From positions 33,540,874-33,604,873 of the forward strand of contig CM075185.1 in NCBI GenBank assembly GCA_037577475.1: a DNA stretch of 64,000 nucleotides, given 5' to 3'. This DNA is from Chaunax sp. Z400 (Eukaryota > Chordata > Actinopteri > Lophiiformes > Chaunacidae). The translations under genes and the position numbers were made by a program. Every line of letters starts with the position of its first letter. The first letter of the stretch is position 1. Below are positions 32,901 to 45,962 of the stretch, one piece after another. The notes beneath the pieces are model-generated. The model was not told the origin of the DNA and ran no database searches. It saw only the letters and a program-made list of their open reading frames with translations.

Positions 32901-35863
32901 GGGGATAAGCTCTTTCAATGGTTTTATGGGGTCTCCAAGAAATCCAGCAGGTAAACCGAGTCTCTGCGACTTACGGTTCCCGAGATATGACATGTATTTT
33001 TGGTGATTTTTGGAATGTTTGTATCTCAGGAAAGGAAGGTCGTAGAGACTCGGGAAGAAGTCTGGCGTGTTCGGAGACCACGAATTATGTCCGACGGATC
33101 AGGGTCCCGAGTCTCTACGACCTTCCGTTCCCGAGTTATACTCAAGTTTATTTTCCCATTGAAGTGAATGGGGTTTGGTTCGCCTATAGTGAATGTGTGT
33201 ATCTCGGAAACGGAAGGTCGTAGAGACTCGGGACCAACGTCCGTCTAGGGGTTTATGTGGTCTCTGAGAACACCAGTCTTTGTCCCGAGTCTGTGCGACC
33301 TTCCTTTCCCGAGATATGACATGTCCAGTAGGGGCGTATTTTGAATGTCTGTATCTCGGGAACGGAAGGTCGTAGAGACTCGCGGACAAGTGTGGAGTAG
33401 GGGTTAGGGTTAGGGTTAGGTTAAGGGGATAAAAACTCAATCGGGGCCCTACCCGGGTTGGTAACTTTTGAACGGAAGGTCGTAGAGACTCGGGGATAAG
33501 CTCTTTCAATGGTTTTATGGGGTCTCCAAGAACGCCAGCAGGTAAACCGAGTCTCTACGACTTACGGTTCCCGAGATATGACATGTATTTTTGGTGATTT
33601 TTGGAATGTTTGTATCTCGGGAAAGGAAGGTCGTAGAGACTCGGGGAGAAGTCTGGCGTGTTCGGAGACCACGAATTATGTCCGACGGATCAGGGTCCCG
33701 AGTCTCTACGACCTTCCGTTCCCGAGTTATACTCAAGCTTATTTTCCCATTGAAGTGAATGGGGTTTGGTTCGCCTATAGTGAATGTGTGTATCTCGGAA
33801 ACGGAAGGTCGTAGAGACTCGGGACCAACGTCCGTCTAGGGGTTTATGTGGTCTCTGAGAACACCAGTCTTTGTCCCGAGTCTGTGCGACCTTCCTTTCC
33901 CGAGATATGACATGTCCAGTAGGGGCGTATTTTGAATGTCTGTATCTCGAGAACGGAAGGTCGTAGAGACTCGCGGACAAGTGTGGGTTAGGGGTTAGGG
34001 TTAGGGTTAGGTTAAGGGGATAAAAACTCAATCGGGGCCCTACCCGGGTTGGTAACTTTTGAACGGAAGGTCGTAGAGACTCGGGGATAAGCTCTTTCAA
34101 TGGTTTTATGGGGTCTCTAAGAAATCCAGCAGGTAAACCGAGTCTCTGCGACTTACGGTTCCCGAGATATGACATGTATTTTTGGTGATTTTTGGAATGT
34201 TTGTATCTCAGGAAAGGAAGCTCGTAGAGACTCGGGAAGAAGTCTGGCGTGTTCGGAGACCACGAATTATGTCCGACGGATCAGGGTCCCGAGTCTCTAC
34301 GACCTTCCGTTCCCGAGTTATACTCAAGTTTATTTTCCCATTGAAGTGAATGGGGTTTGGTTCGCCTATAGTGAATGTGTGTATCTCGGAAACGGAAGGT
34401 CGTAGAGACTCGGGACCAACGTCCGTCTAGGGGTTTATGTGGTCTCTGAGAACACCAGTCTTTGTCCCGAGTCTGTGCGACCTTCCTTTCCCGAGATATG
34501 ACATGTCCAGTAGGGGCGTATTTTGAATGTCTGTATCTCGGGAACGGAAGGTCGTAGAGACTCGCGGACAAGTGTGGGTTAGGGGTTAGGGTTAGGGTTA
34601 GGGTTAAGGGGATAAAAACTCAATCGGGGCCCTACCCGGGTTGGTAACTTTTGAACGGAATGTCGTAGAGACTCGGGGATAAGCTCTTTCAATGGTTTTA
34701 TGGGGTCTCCAAGAACGCCAGCAGGTAAACCGAGTCTCTACGACTTACGGTTCCCGAGATATGACATGTATTTTTGGTGATTTTTGGAATGTTTGTATCT
34801 CGGGAACGGAAGGTCGTAGAGACTCGGGGAGAAGTCTGGCGTGTTCAGAGACCACGAATTATGTCCGACGGATCAGGGTCCCGAGTCTCTACGACCTTCC
34901 GTTCCCGAGTTATACTCAAGTTTATTTTCCCATTGAAGTGAATGGGGTTTGGTTCGCCTATAGTGAATGTGTGTATCTCGGAAACGGAAGGTCGTAGAGA
35001 CTCGGGACCAACGTCCGTCTAGGGGTTTATGTGGTCTCTGAGAACACCAGTCTTTGTCCCGAGTCTGTGCGACCTTCCTTTCCCGAGATATGACATGTCC
35101 AGTAGGGGCGTATTTTGAATGTCTGTATCTCGGGAACGGAAGGTCGTAGAGACTCGCGGACAAGTGTGGGTTAGGGGTTAGGGTTAGGGTTAGGTTAAGG
35201 GGATAAAAACTCAATCGGGGCCCTACCCGGGTTGGTAACTTTTGAACGGAAGGTCGTAGAGACTTGGGGATAAGCTCTTTCAATGGTTTTATGGGGTCTC
35301 CAAGAACGCCAGCAGGTAAACCGAGTCTCTACGACTTACGGTTCCCGAGATATGACATGTATTTTTGGTGATTTTTGGAATGTTTGTATCTCGGGAAAGG
35401 AAGGTCGTAGAGACTCGGGGAGAAGTCTGGCGTGTTCGGAGACCACGAATTATGTCCGACGGATCAGGGTCCCGAGTCTCTACGACCTTCCGTTCCCGAG
35501 TTATACTCAAGCTTATTTTCCCATTGAAGTGAATGGGGTTTGGTTCGCCTATAGTGAATGTGTGTATCTCGGAAACGGAAGGTCGTAGAGACTCGGGACC
35601 AACGTCCGTCTAGGGGTTTATGTGGTCTCTGAGAACACCAGTCTTTGTCCCGAGTCTGTGCGACCTTCCTTTCCCGAGATATGACATGTCCAGTAGGGGC
35701 GTATTTTGAATGTCTGTATCTCGAGAACGGAAGGTCGTAGAGACTCGCGGACAAGTGTGGGTTAGGGGTTAGGGTTAGGGTTAGGGTTAGGTTAAGGGGA
35801 TAAAAACTCAATCGGGGCCCTACCCGGGTTGGTAACTTTTGAACGGAAGGTCGTAGAGACTCG
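29940..35863 (+). repeat. Higher-order repeat: two 2962-bp pentamers
   Basis: 29940-32901 and 32902-35863, order beta, alpha, beta variant, gamma, alpha. Shared private markers are GTGTGGAGTAGGGG, GTCTCTAAGAAATCC, GGAAGCTCG and GACTTGGGGATAAG. The one difference I noticed is A at 31794 against G at 34756 in the B inverted core. Near-identity over almost 3 kb implies a very recent duplication or an assembly artefact. Confidence 0.87.
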
Positions 35864-36460
35864 GGGATAAGCTCTTTCAATGGTTTTATGGGGTCTCCAA
35901 GAAATCCAGCAGGTAAACCGAGTCTCTGCGACTTACGGTTCCCGAGATATGACATGTATTTTTGGTGATTTTTGGAATGTTTGTATCTCAGGAAAGGAAG
36001 GTCGTAGAGACTCGGGAAGAAGTCTGGCGTGTTCGGAGACCACGAATTATGTCCGACGGATCAGGGTCCCGAGTCTCTACGACCTTCCGTTCCCGAGTTA
36101 TACTCAAGTTTATTTTCCCATTGAAGTGAATGGGGTTTGGTTCGCCTATAGTGAATGTGTGTATCTCGGAAACGGAAGGTCGTAGAGACTCGGGACCAAC
36201 GTCCGTCTAGGGGTTTATGTGGTCTCTGAGAACACCAGTCTTTGTCCCGAGTCTGTGCGACCTTCCTTTCCCGAGATATGACATGTTCAGTAGGGGCGTA
36301 TTTTGAATGTCTGTATCTCGGGAACGGAAGGTCGTAGAGACTCGCGGACAAGTGTGGGTTAGGGGTTAGGGTTAGGGTTAGGGTTAGGTTAAGGGGATAA
36401 AAACTCAATCGGGGCCCTACCCGGGTTGGTAACTTTTGAACGGAAGGTCGTAGAGACTCG
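35864..36460 (+). repeat. Beta-type BCDA unit (597 bp)
   Basis: B 35864, C 36015, D 36193 (with ATGTTCAG), and a 116-bp A. It links the 2962-bp repeats to the 2373-bp repeats and matches the beta units at 41207 and 43585. Confidence 0.85.
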
Positions 36461-39400
36461 GGGATAAGCTCTTTCAATGGTTTTATGGGGTCTCCAAGAA
36501 ATCCAGCAGGTAAACTGAGTCTCTACGACTTACGGTTCCCGAGATATGACATGTATTTTTGGTGATTTTTGGAATGTTTGTATCTCGGGAAAGGAAGGTC
36601 GTAGAGACTCGGGGAGAAGTCTGGCGTGTTCAGAGACCACGAATTATGTCCGACGGATCATGGTCCCGAGTCTCTACGACCTTCCGTTCCCGAGTTATAC
36701 TCAAGTTTATTTTCCCATTGAAGTGAATGGGGTTTGGTTCGCCTATAGTGAATGTGTGTATCTCGGAAACGGAAGGTCGTAGAGACTCGGGACCAACGTC
36801 CGTCTAGGGGGTTTATGTGGTCTCTGAGAACACCAGTCTTTGTCCTGAGTCTGTGCGACCTTCCTTTCATGAGATATGACATGTCCAGTAGGGGCGTATT
36901 TTGAATGTCTGTATCTCGGGAACGGAAGGTCGTAGAGACTCGCGGACAAGTGTGGGTTAGGGGTTAGGGTTAGGATTAGGGTTAAGGAGATAAAAACTCA
37001 ATCGGGGCCCTACCCGGGTTGGTAACTTTTGAACGGAATGTCGTAGAGACTCGGGGATAAGCTCTTTCAATGGTTTTATGGGGTCTCCAAGAACGCCAGC
37101 AGGTAAACCGAGTCTCTACGACTTACGGTTCCCGAGATATGACATGTACTTTTGGTGATTTTTGGAATGTTTGTATCTCGGGAAAGGAAGGTCGTAGAGA
37201 CTCGGGGAGAAGTCTGGCGTGTTCAGAGACCACGAATTATGTCCGACGGATCAGGGTCCCGAGTCTCTACGACTTTCCGTTCCCGAGTTATACTCAAGTT
37301 TATTTTCCCATTGAAGTGAATGGGGTTTGGTTCGCCTATAGTGAATGTGTGTATCTCGGAAACGGAAGGTCGTAGAGACTCGGGACCAACGTCCGTCTAG
37401 GGGTTTATGTGGTCTCTGAGAACACCAGTCTTTGTCCCGAGTCTGTGCGACCTTCCTTTCATGAGATATGACATGTCCAGTAGGGGCGTATTTTGAATGT
37501 CTGTATCTCGGGAACGGAAGGTCGTAGAGACTCGCGGACAAGTGTGGGTTAGGGGTTAGGGTTAGGGTTAGGGTTAAGGGGATAAAAACTCAATCGGGGC
37601 CCTACCCGGGTTGGTAACTTTTGAACGGAATGTCGTAGAGACTCGGGGATAAGCTCTTTCAATGGTTTTATGGGGTCTCCAAGAACGCCAGCAGGTAAAC
37701 CGAGTCTCTACGACTTACGGTTCCCGAGATATGACATGTATTTTTGGTGATTTTTGGAATGTTTGTATCTCGGGAACGGAAGGTCGTAGAGACTCGGGGA
37801 GAAGTCTGGCGTGTTCAGAGACCACGAATTATGTCCGACGGATCAGGGTCCCGAGTCTCTACGACTTTCCGTTCCCGAGTTATACTCAAGTTTATTTTCC
37901 CATTGAAGTGAATGGGGTTTGGTTCGCCTATAGTGAATGTGTGTATCTCGGAAACGGAAGGTCGTAGAGACTCGGGACCAACGTCCGTCTAGGGGTTTAT
38001 GTGGTCTCTGAGAACACCAGTCTTTGTCCCGAGTCTGTGCGACCTTCCTTTCCCGAGATATGACATGTCCAGTAGGGGCGTATTTTGAATGTCTGTATCT
38101 CGGGAACGGAAGGTCGTAGAGACTCGCGGACAAGTGTGGGTTAGGGGTTAGGGTTAGGGTTAGGTTAAGGGGATAAAAACTCAATCGGGGCCCTACCCGG
38201 GTTGGTAACTTTTGAACGGAAGGTCGTAGAGACTTGGGGATAAGCTCTTTCAATGGTTTTATGGGGTCTCCAAGAACGCCAGCAGGTAAACCGAGTCTCT
38301 ACGACTTACGGTTCCCGAGATATGACATGTATTTTTGGTGATTTTTGGAATGTTTGTATCTCGGGAAAGGAAGGTCGTAGAGACTCGGGGAGAAGTCTGG
38401 CGTGTTCGGAGACCACGAATTATGTCCGACGGATCAGGGTCCCGAGTCTCTACGACCTTCCGTTCCCGAGTTATACTCAAGCTTATTTTCCCATTGAAGT
38501 GAATGGGGTTTGGTTCGCCTATAGTGAATGTGTGTATCTCGTAAACGGAAGGTCGTAGAGACTCGGGACCAACGTCCGTCTAGGGGTTTATGTGGTCTCT
38601 GAGAACACCAGTCTTTGTCCCGAGTCTGTGCGACCTTCCTTTCCCGAGATATGACATGTTCAGTAGGGGCGTATTTTGAATGTCTGTATCTCGGGAACGG
38701 AAGGTCGTAGAGACTCGCGGACAAGTGTGGGTTAGGGGTTAGGGTTAGGGTTAGGGTTAGGTTAAGGGGATAAAAACTCAATCGGGGCCCTACCCGGGTT
38801 GGTAACTTTTGAACGGAAGGTCGTAGAGACTCGGGGATAAGCTCTTTCAATGGTTTTATGGGGTCTCCAAGAAATCCAGCAGGTAAACTGAGTCTCTACG
38901 ACTTACGGTTCCCGAGATATGACATGTATTTTTGGTGATTTTTGGAATGTTTGTATCTCGGGAAAGGAAGGTCGTAGAGACTCGGGGAGAAGTCTGGCGT
39001 GTTCAGAGACCACGAATTATGTCCGACGGATCAGGGTCCCGAGTCTCTACGACCTTCCGTTCCCGAGTTATACTCAAGTTTATTTTCCCATTGAAGTGAA
39101 TGGGGTTTGGTTCGCCTATAGTGAATGTGTGTATCTCGGAAACGGAAGGTCGTAGAGACTCGGGACCAACGTCCGTCTAGGGGGTTTATGTGGTCTCTGA
39201 GAACACCAGTCTTTGTCCTGAGTCTGTGCGACCTTCCTTTCATGAGATATGACATGTCCAGTAGGGGCGTATTTTGAATGTCTGTATCTCGGGAACGGAA
39301 GGTCGTAGAGACTCGCGGACAAGTGTGGGTTAGGGGTTAGGGTTAGGATTAGGGTTAAGGAGATAAAAACTCAATCGGGGCCCTACCCGGGTTGGTAACT

Positions 39401-41206
39401 TTTGAACGGAATGTCGTAGAGACTCGGGGATAAGCTCTTTCAATGGTTTTATGGGGTCTCCAAGAACGCCAGCAGGTAAACCGAGTCTCTACGACTTACG
39501 GTTCCCGAGATATGACATGTATTTTTGGTGATTTTTGGAATGTTTGTATCTCGGGAAAGGAAGGTCGTAGAGACTCGGGGAGAAGTCTGGCGTGTTCAGA
39601 GACCACGAATTATGTCCGACGGATCAGGGTCCCGAGTCTCTACGACTTTCCGTTCCCGAGTTATACTCAAGTTTATTTTCCCATTGAAGTGAATGGGGTT
39701 TGGTTCGCCTATAGTGAATGTGTGTATCTCGGAAACGGAAGGTCGTAGAGACTCGGGACCAACGTCCGTCTAGGGGTTTATGTGGTCTCTGAGAACACCA
39801 GTCTTTGTCCCGAGTCTGTGCGACCTTCCTTTCATGAGATATGACATGTCCAGTAGGGGCGTATTTTGAATGTCTGTATCTCGGGAACGGAAGGTCGTAG
39901 AGACTCGCGGACAAGTGTGGGTTAGGGGTTAGGGTTAGGGTTAGGGTTAAGGGGATAAAAACTCAATCGGGGCCCTACCCGGGTTGGTAACTTTTGAACG
40001 GAATGTCGTAGAGACTCGGGGATAAGCTCTTTCAATGGTTTTATGGGGTCTCCAAGAACGCCAGCAGGTAAACCGAGTCTCTACGACTTACGGTTCCCGA
40101 GATATGACATGTATTTTTGGTGATTTTTGGAATGTTTGTATCTCGGGAACGGAAGGTCGTAGAGACTCGGGGAGAAGTCTGGCGTGTTCAGAGACCACGA
40201 ATTATGTCCGACGGATCAGGGTCCCGAGTCTCTACGACTTTCCGTTCCCGAGTTATACTCAAGTTTATTTTCCCATTGAAGTGAATGGGGTTTGGTTCGC
40301 CTATAGTGAATGTGTGTATCTCGGAAACGGAAGGTCGTAGAGACTCGGGACCAACGTCCGTCTAGGGGTTTATGTGGTCTCTGAGAACACCAGTCTTTGT
40401 CCCGAGTCTGTGCGACCTTCCTTTCCCGAGATATGACATGTCCAGTAGGGGCGTATTTTGAATGTCTGTATCTCGGGAACGGAAGGTCGTAGAGACTCGC
40501 GGACAAGTGTGGGTTAGGGGTTAGGGTTAGGGTTAGGTTAAGGGGATAAAAACTCAATCGGGGCCCTACCCGGGTTGGTAACTTTTGAACGGAAGGTCGT
40601 AGAGACTTGGGGATAAGCTCTTTCAATGGTTTTATGGGGTCTCCAAGAACGCCAGCAGGTAAACCGAGTCTCTATGACTTACGGTTCCCGAGATATGACA
40701 TGTATTTTTGGTGATTTTTGGAATGTTTGTATCTCGGGAAAGGAAGGTCGTAGAGACTCGGGGAGAAGTCTGGCGTGTTCGGAGACCACGAATTATGTCC
40801 GACGGATCAGGGTCCCGAGTCTCTACGACCTTCCGTTCCCGAGTTATACTCAAGCTTATTTTCCCATTGAAGTGAATGGGGTTTGGTTCGCCTATAGTGA
40901 ATGTGTGTATCTCGTAAACGGAAGGTCGTAGAGACTCGGGACCAACGTCCGTCTAGGGGTTTATGTGGTCTCTGAGAACACCAGTCTTTGTCCCGAGTCT
41001 GTGCGACCTTCCTTTCCCGAGATATGACATGTCCAGTAGGGGCGTATTTTGAATGTCTGTATCTCGAGAACGGAAGGTCGTAGAGACTCGCGGACAAGTG
41101 TGGGTTAGGGGTTAGGGTTAGGGTTAGGGTTAGGTTAAGGGGATAAAAACTCAATCGGGGCCCTACCCGGGTTGGTAACTTTTGAACGGAAGGTCGTAGA
41201 GACTCG
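36461..41206 (+). repeat. Higher-order repeat: two 2373-bp tetramers
   Basis: 36461-38833 and 38834-41206, order delta, gamma variant, gamma, alpha. Delta units have an extra G in D (CTAGGGGGGTTTATG), TTTCATGAGA, and an A reading TTAGGATTAGGG with AAGGAGATAAAA. Both alpha units share CTCGTAAACGG. Differences include CATGGTC against CAGGGTC near 36660/39033 and CTACGAC against CTATGAC near 38303/40676. Confidence 0.87.
36790..36942 (+). repeat. Module D with one extra base (153 bp)
   Basis: A run of six Gs (CTAGGGGGG) replaces five before TTTATGTGG. The same 153-bp D recurs in the delta units starting at 38834, 41804 and 44182, so it marks descent by duplication rather than repeated slippage. 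Confidence 0.85.
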
Positions 41207-44200
41207 GGGATAAGCTCTTTCAATGGTTTTATGGGGTCTCCAAGAAATCCAGCAGGTAAACCGAGTCTCTGCGACTTACGGTTCCCGAGATATGACATGT
41301 ATTTTTGGTGATTTTTGGAATGTTTGTATCTCAGGAAAGGAAGGTCGTAGAGACTCGGGAAGAAGTCTGGCGTGTTCGGAGACCACGAATTATGTCCGAC
41401 GGATCAGGGTCCCGAGTCTCTACGACCTTCCGTTCCCGAGTTATACTCAAGTTTATTTTCCCATTGAAGTGAATGGGGTTTGGTTCGCCTATAGTGAATG
41501 TGTGTATCTCGGAAACGGAAGGTCGTAGAGACTCGGGACCAACGTCCGTCTAGGGGTTTATGTGGTCTCTGAGAACACCAGTCTTTGTCCCGAGTCTGTG
41601 CGACCTTCCTTTCCCGAGATATGACATGTTCAGTAGGGGCGTATTTTGAATGTCTGTATCTCGGGAACGGAAGGTCGTAGAGACTCGCGGACAAGTGTGG
41701 GTTAGGGGTTAGGGTTAGGGTTAGGGTTAGGTTAAGGGGATAAAAACTCAATCGGGGCCCTACCCGGGTTGGTAACTTTTGAACGGAAGGTCGTAGAGAC
41801 TCGGGGATAAGCTCTTTCAATGGTTTTATGGGGTCTCCAAGAAATCCAGCAGGTAAACTGAGTCTCTACGACTTACGGTTCCCGAGATATGACATGTATT
41901 TTTGGTGATTTTTGGAATGTTTGTATCTCGGGAAAGGAAGGTCGTAGAGACTCGGGGAGAAGTCTGGCGTGTTCAGAGACCACGAATTATGTCCGACGGA
42001 TCAGGGTCCCGAGTCTCTACGACCTTCCGTTCCCGAGTTATACTCAAGTTTATTTTCCCATTGAAGTGAATGGGGTTTGGTTCGCCTATAGTGAATGTGT
42101 GTATCTCGGAAACGGAAGGTCGTAGAGACTCGGGACCAACGTCCGTCTAGGGGGTTTATGTGGTCTCTGAGAACACCAGTCTTTGTCCCGAGTCTGTGCG
42201 ACCTTCCTTTCATGAGATATGACATGTCCAGTAGGGGCGTATTTTGAATGTCTGTATCTCGGGAACGGAAGGTCGTAGAGACTCGCGGACAAGTGTGGGT
42301 TAGGGGTTAGGGTTAGGATTAGGGTTAAGGAGATAAAAACTCAATCGGGGCCCTACCCGGGTTGGTAACTTTTGAACGGAATGTCGTAGAGACTCGGGGA
42401 TAAGCTCTTTCAATGGTTTTATGGGGTCTCCAAGAACGCCAGCAGGTAAACCGAGTCTCTACGACTTACGGTTCCCGAGATATGACATGTATTTTTGGTG
42501 ATTTTTGGAATGTTTGTATCTCGGGAACGGAAGGTCGTAGAGACTCGGGGAGAAGTCTGGCGTGTTCAGAGACCACGAATTATGTCCGACGGATCAGGGT
42601 CCCGAGTCTCTACGACCTTCCGTTCCCGAGTTATACTCAAGTTTATTTTCCCATTGAAGTGAATGGGGTTTGGTTCGCCTATAGTGAATGTGTGTATCTC
42701 GGAAACGGAAGGTCGTAGAGACTCGGGACCAACGTCCGTCTAGGGGTTTATGTGGTCTCTGAGAACACCAGTCTTTGTCCCGAGTCTGTGCGACCTTCCT
42801 TTCCCGAGATATGACATGTCCAGTAGGGGCGTATTTTGAATGTCTGTATCTCGGGAACGGAAGGTCGTAGAGACTCGCGGACAAGTGTGGGTTAGGGGTT
42901 AGGGTTAGGGTTAGGTTAAGGGGATAAAAACTCAATCGGGGCCCTACCCGGGTTGGTAACTTTTGAACGGAAGGTCGTAGAGACTCGGGGATAAGCTCTT
43001 TCAATGGTTTTATGGGGTCTCCAAGAACGCCAGCAGGTAAACCGAGTCTCTACGACTTACGGTTCCCGAGATATGACATGTATTTTTGGTGATTTTTGGA
43101 ATGTTTGTATCTCGGGAAAGGAAGGTCGTAGAGACTCGGGGAGAAGTCTGGCGTGTTCGGAGACCACGAATTATGTCCGACGGATCAGGGTCCCGAGTCT
43201 CTACGACCTTCCGTTCCCGAGTTATACTCAAGCTTATTTTCCCATTGAAGTGAATGGGGTTTGGTTCGCCTATAGTGAATGTGTGTATCTCGGAAACGGA
43301 AGGTCGTAGAGACTCGGGACCAACGTCCGTCTAGGGGTTTATGTGGTCTCTGAGAACACCAGTCTTTGTCCCGAGTCTGTGCGACCTTCCTTTCCCGAGA
43401 TATGACATGTCCAGTAGGGGCGTATTTTGAATGTCTGTATCTCGAGAACGGAAGGTCGTAGAGACTCGCGGACAAGTGTGGGTTAGGGGTTAGGGTTAGG
43501 GTTAGGGTTAGGTTAAGGGGATAAAAACTCAATCGGGGCCCTACCCGGGTTGGTAACTTTTGAACGGAAGGTCGTAGAGACTCGGGGATAAGCTCTTTCA
43601 ATGGTTTTATGGGGTCTCCAAGAAATCCAGCAGGTAAACCGAGTCTCTGCGACTTACGGTTCCCGAGATATGACATGTATTTTTGGTGATTTTTGGAATG
43701 TTTGTATCTCAGGAAAGGAAGGTCGTAGAGACTCGGGAAGAAGTCTGGCGTGTTCGGAGACCACGAATTATGTCCGACGGATCAGGGTCCCGAGTCTCTA
43801 CGACCTTCCGTTCCCGAGTTATACTCAAGTTTATTTTCCCATTGAAGTGAATGGGGTTTGGTTCGCCTATAGTGAATGTGTGTATCTCGGAAACGGAAGG
43901 TCGTAGAGACTCGGGACCAACGTCCGTCTAGGGGTTTATGTGGTCTCTGAGAACACCAGTCTTTGTCCCGAGTCTGTGCGACCTTCCTTTCCCGAGATAT
44001 GACATGTTCAGTAGGGGCGTATTTTGAATGTCTGTATCTCGGGAACGGAAGGTCGTAGAGACTCGCGGACAAGTGTGGGTTAGGGGTTAGGGTTAGGGTT
44101 AGGGTTAGGTTAAGGGGATGAAAACTCAATCGGGGCCCTACCCGGGTTGGTAACTTTTGAACGGAAGGTCGTAGAGACTCGGGGATAAGCTCTTTCAATG

Positions 44201-45962
44201 GTTTTATGGGGTCTCCAAGAAATCCAGCAGGTAAACTGAGTCTCTACGACTTACGGTTCCCGAGATATGACATGTATTTTTGGTGATTTTTGGAATGTTT
44301 GTATCTCGGGAAAGGAAGGTCGTAGAGACTCGGGGAGAAGTCTGGCGTGTTCAGAGACCACGAATTATGTCCGACGGATCAGGGTCCCGAGTCTCTACGA
44401 CCTTCCGTTCCCGAGTTATACTCAAGTTTATTTTCCCATTGAAGTGAATGGGGTTTGGTTCGCCTATAGTGAATGTGTGTATCTCGGAAACGGAAGGTCG
44501 TAGAGACTCGGGACCAACGTCCGTCTAGGGGGTTTATGTGGTCTCTGAGAACACCAGTCTTTGTCCCGAGTCTGTGCGACCTTCCTTTCATGAGATATGA
44601 CATGTCCAGTAGGGGCGTATTTTGAATGTCTGTATCTCGGGAACGGAAGGTCGTAGAGACTCGCGGACAAGTGTGGGTTAGGGGTTAGGGTTAGGATTAG
44701 GGTTAAGGAGATAAAAACTCAATCGGGGCCCTACCCGGGTTGGTAACTTTTGAACGGAATGTCGTAGAGACTCGGGGATAAGCTCTTTCAATGGTTTTAT
44801 GGGGTCTCCAAGAACGCCAGCAGGTAAACCGAGTCTCTACGACTTACGGTTCCCGAGATATGACATGTATTTTTGGTGATTTTTGGAATGTTTGTATCTC
44901 GGGAACGGAAGGTCGTAGAGACTCGGGGAGAAGTCTGGCGTGTTCAGAGACCACGAATTATGTCCGACGGATCAGGGTCCCGAGTCTCTACGACCTTCCG
45001 TTCCCGAGTTATACTCAAGTTTATTTTCCCATTGAAGTGAATGGGGTTTGGTTCGCCTATAGTGAATGTGTGTATCTCGGAAACGGAAGGTCGTAGAGAC
45101 TCGGGACCAACGTCCGTCTAGGGGTTTATGTGGTCTCTGAGAACACCAGTCTTTGTCCCGAGTCTGTGCGACCTTCCTTTCCCGAGATATGACATGTCCA
45201 GTAGGGGCGTATTTTGAATGTCTGTATCTCGGGAACGGAAGGTCGTAGAGACTCGCGGACAAGTGTGGGTTAGGGGTTAGGGTTAGGGTTAGGTTAAGGG
45301 GATAAAAACTCAATCGGGGCCCTACCCGGGTTGGTAACTTTTGAACGGAAGGTCGTAGAGACTCGGGGATAAGCTCTTTCAATGGTTTTATGGGGTCTCC
45401 AAGAACGCCAGCAGGTAAACCGAGTCTCTACGACTTACGGTTCCCGAGATATGACATGTATTTTTGGTGATTTTTGGAATGTTTGTATCTCGGGAAAGGA
45501 AGGTCGTAGAGACTCGGGGAGAAGTCTGGCGTGTTCGGAGACCACGAATTATGTCCGACGGATCAGGGTCCCGAGTCTCTACGACCTTCCGTTCCCGAGT
45601 TATACTCAAGCTTATTTTCCCATTGAAGTGAATGGGGTTTGGTTCGCCTATAGTGAATGTGTGTATCTCGGAAACGGAAGGTCGTAGAGACTCGGGACCA
45701 ACGTCCGTCTAGGGGTTTATGTGGTCTCTGAGAACACCAGTCTTTGTCCCGAGTCTGTGCGACCTTCCTTTCCCGAGATATGACATGTCCAGTAGGGGCG
45801 TATTTTGAATGTCTGTATCTCGAGAACGGAAGGTCGTAGAGACTCGCGGACAAGTGTGGGTTAGGGGTTAGGGTTAGGGTTAGGGTTAGGTTAAGGGGAT
45901 AAAAACTCAATCGGGGCCCTACCCGGGTTGGTAACTTTTGAACGGAAGGTCGTAGAGACTCG
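41207..45962 (+). repeat. Higher-order repeat: two 2378-bp tetramers
   Basis: 41207-43584 and 43585-45962, order beta, delta, gamma, alpha. Beta units carry ATGTTCAG in D; delta units carry the six-G D and the TTAGGATTAGGG A. A private change GGGGATGAAAAC (near 44119) distinguishes the second copy from GGGGATAAAAAC in the first. Confidence 0.87.
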
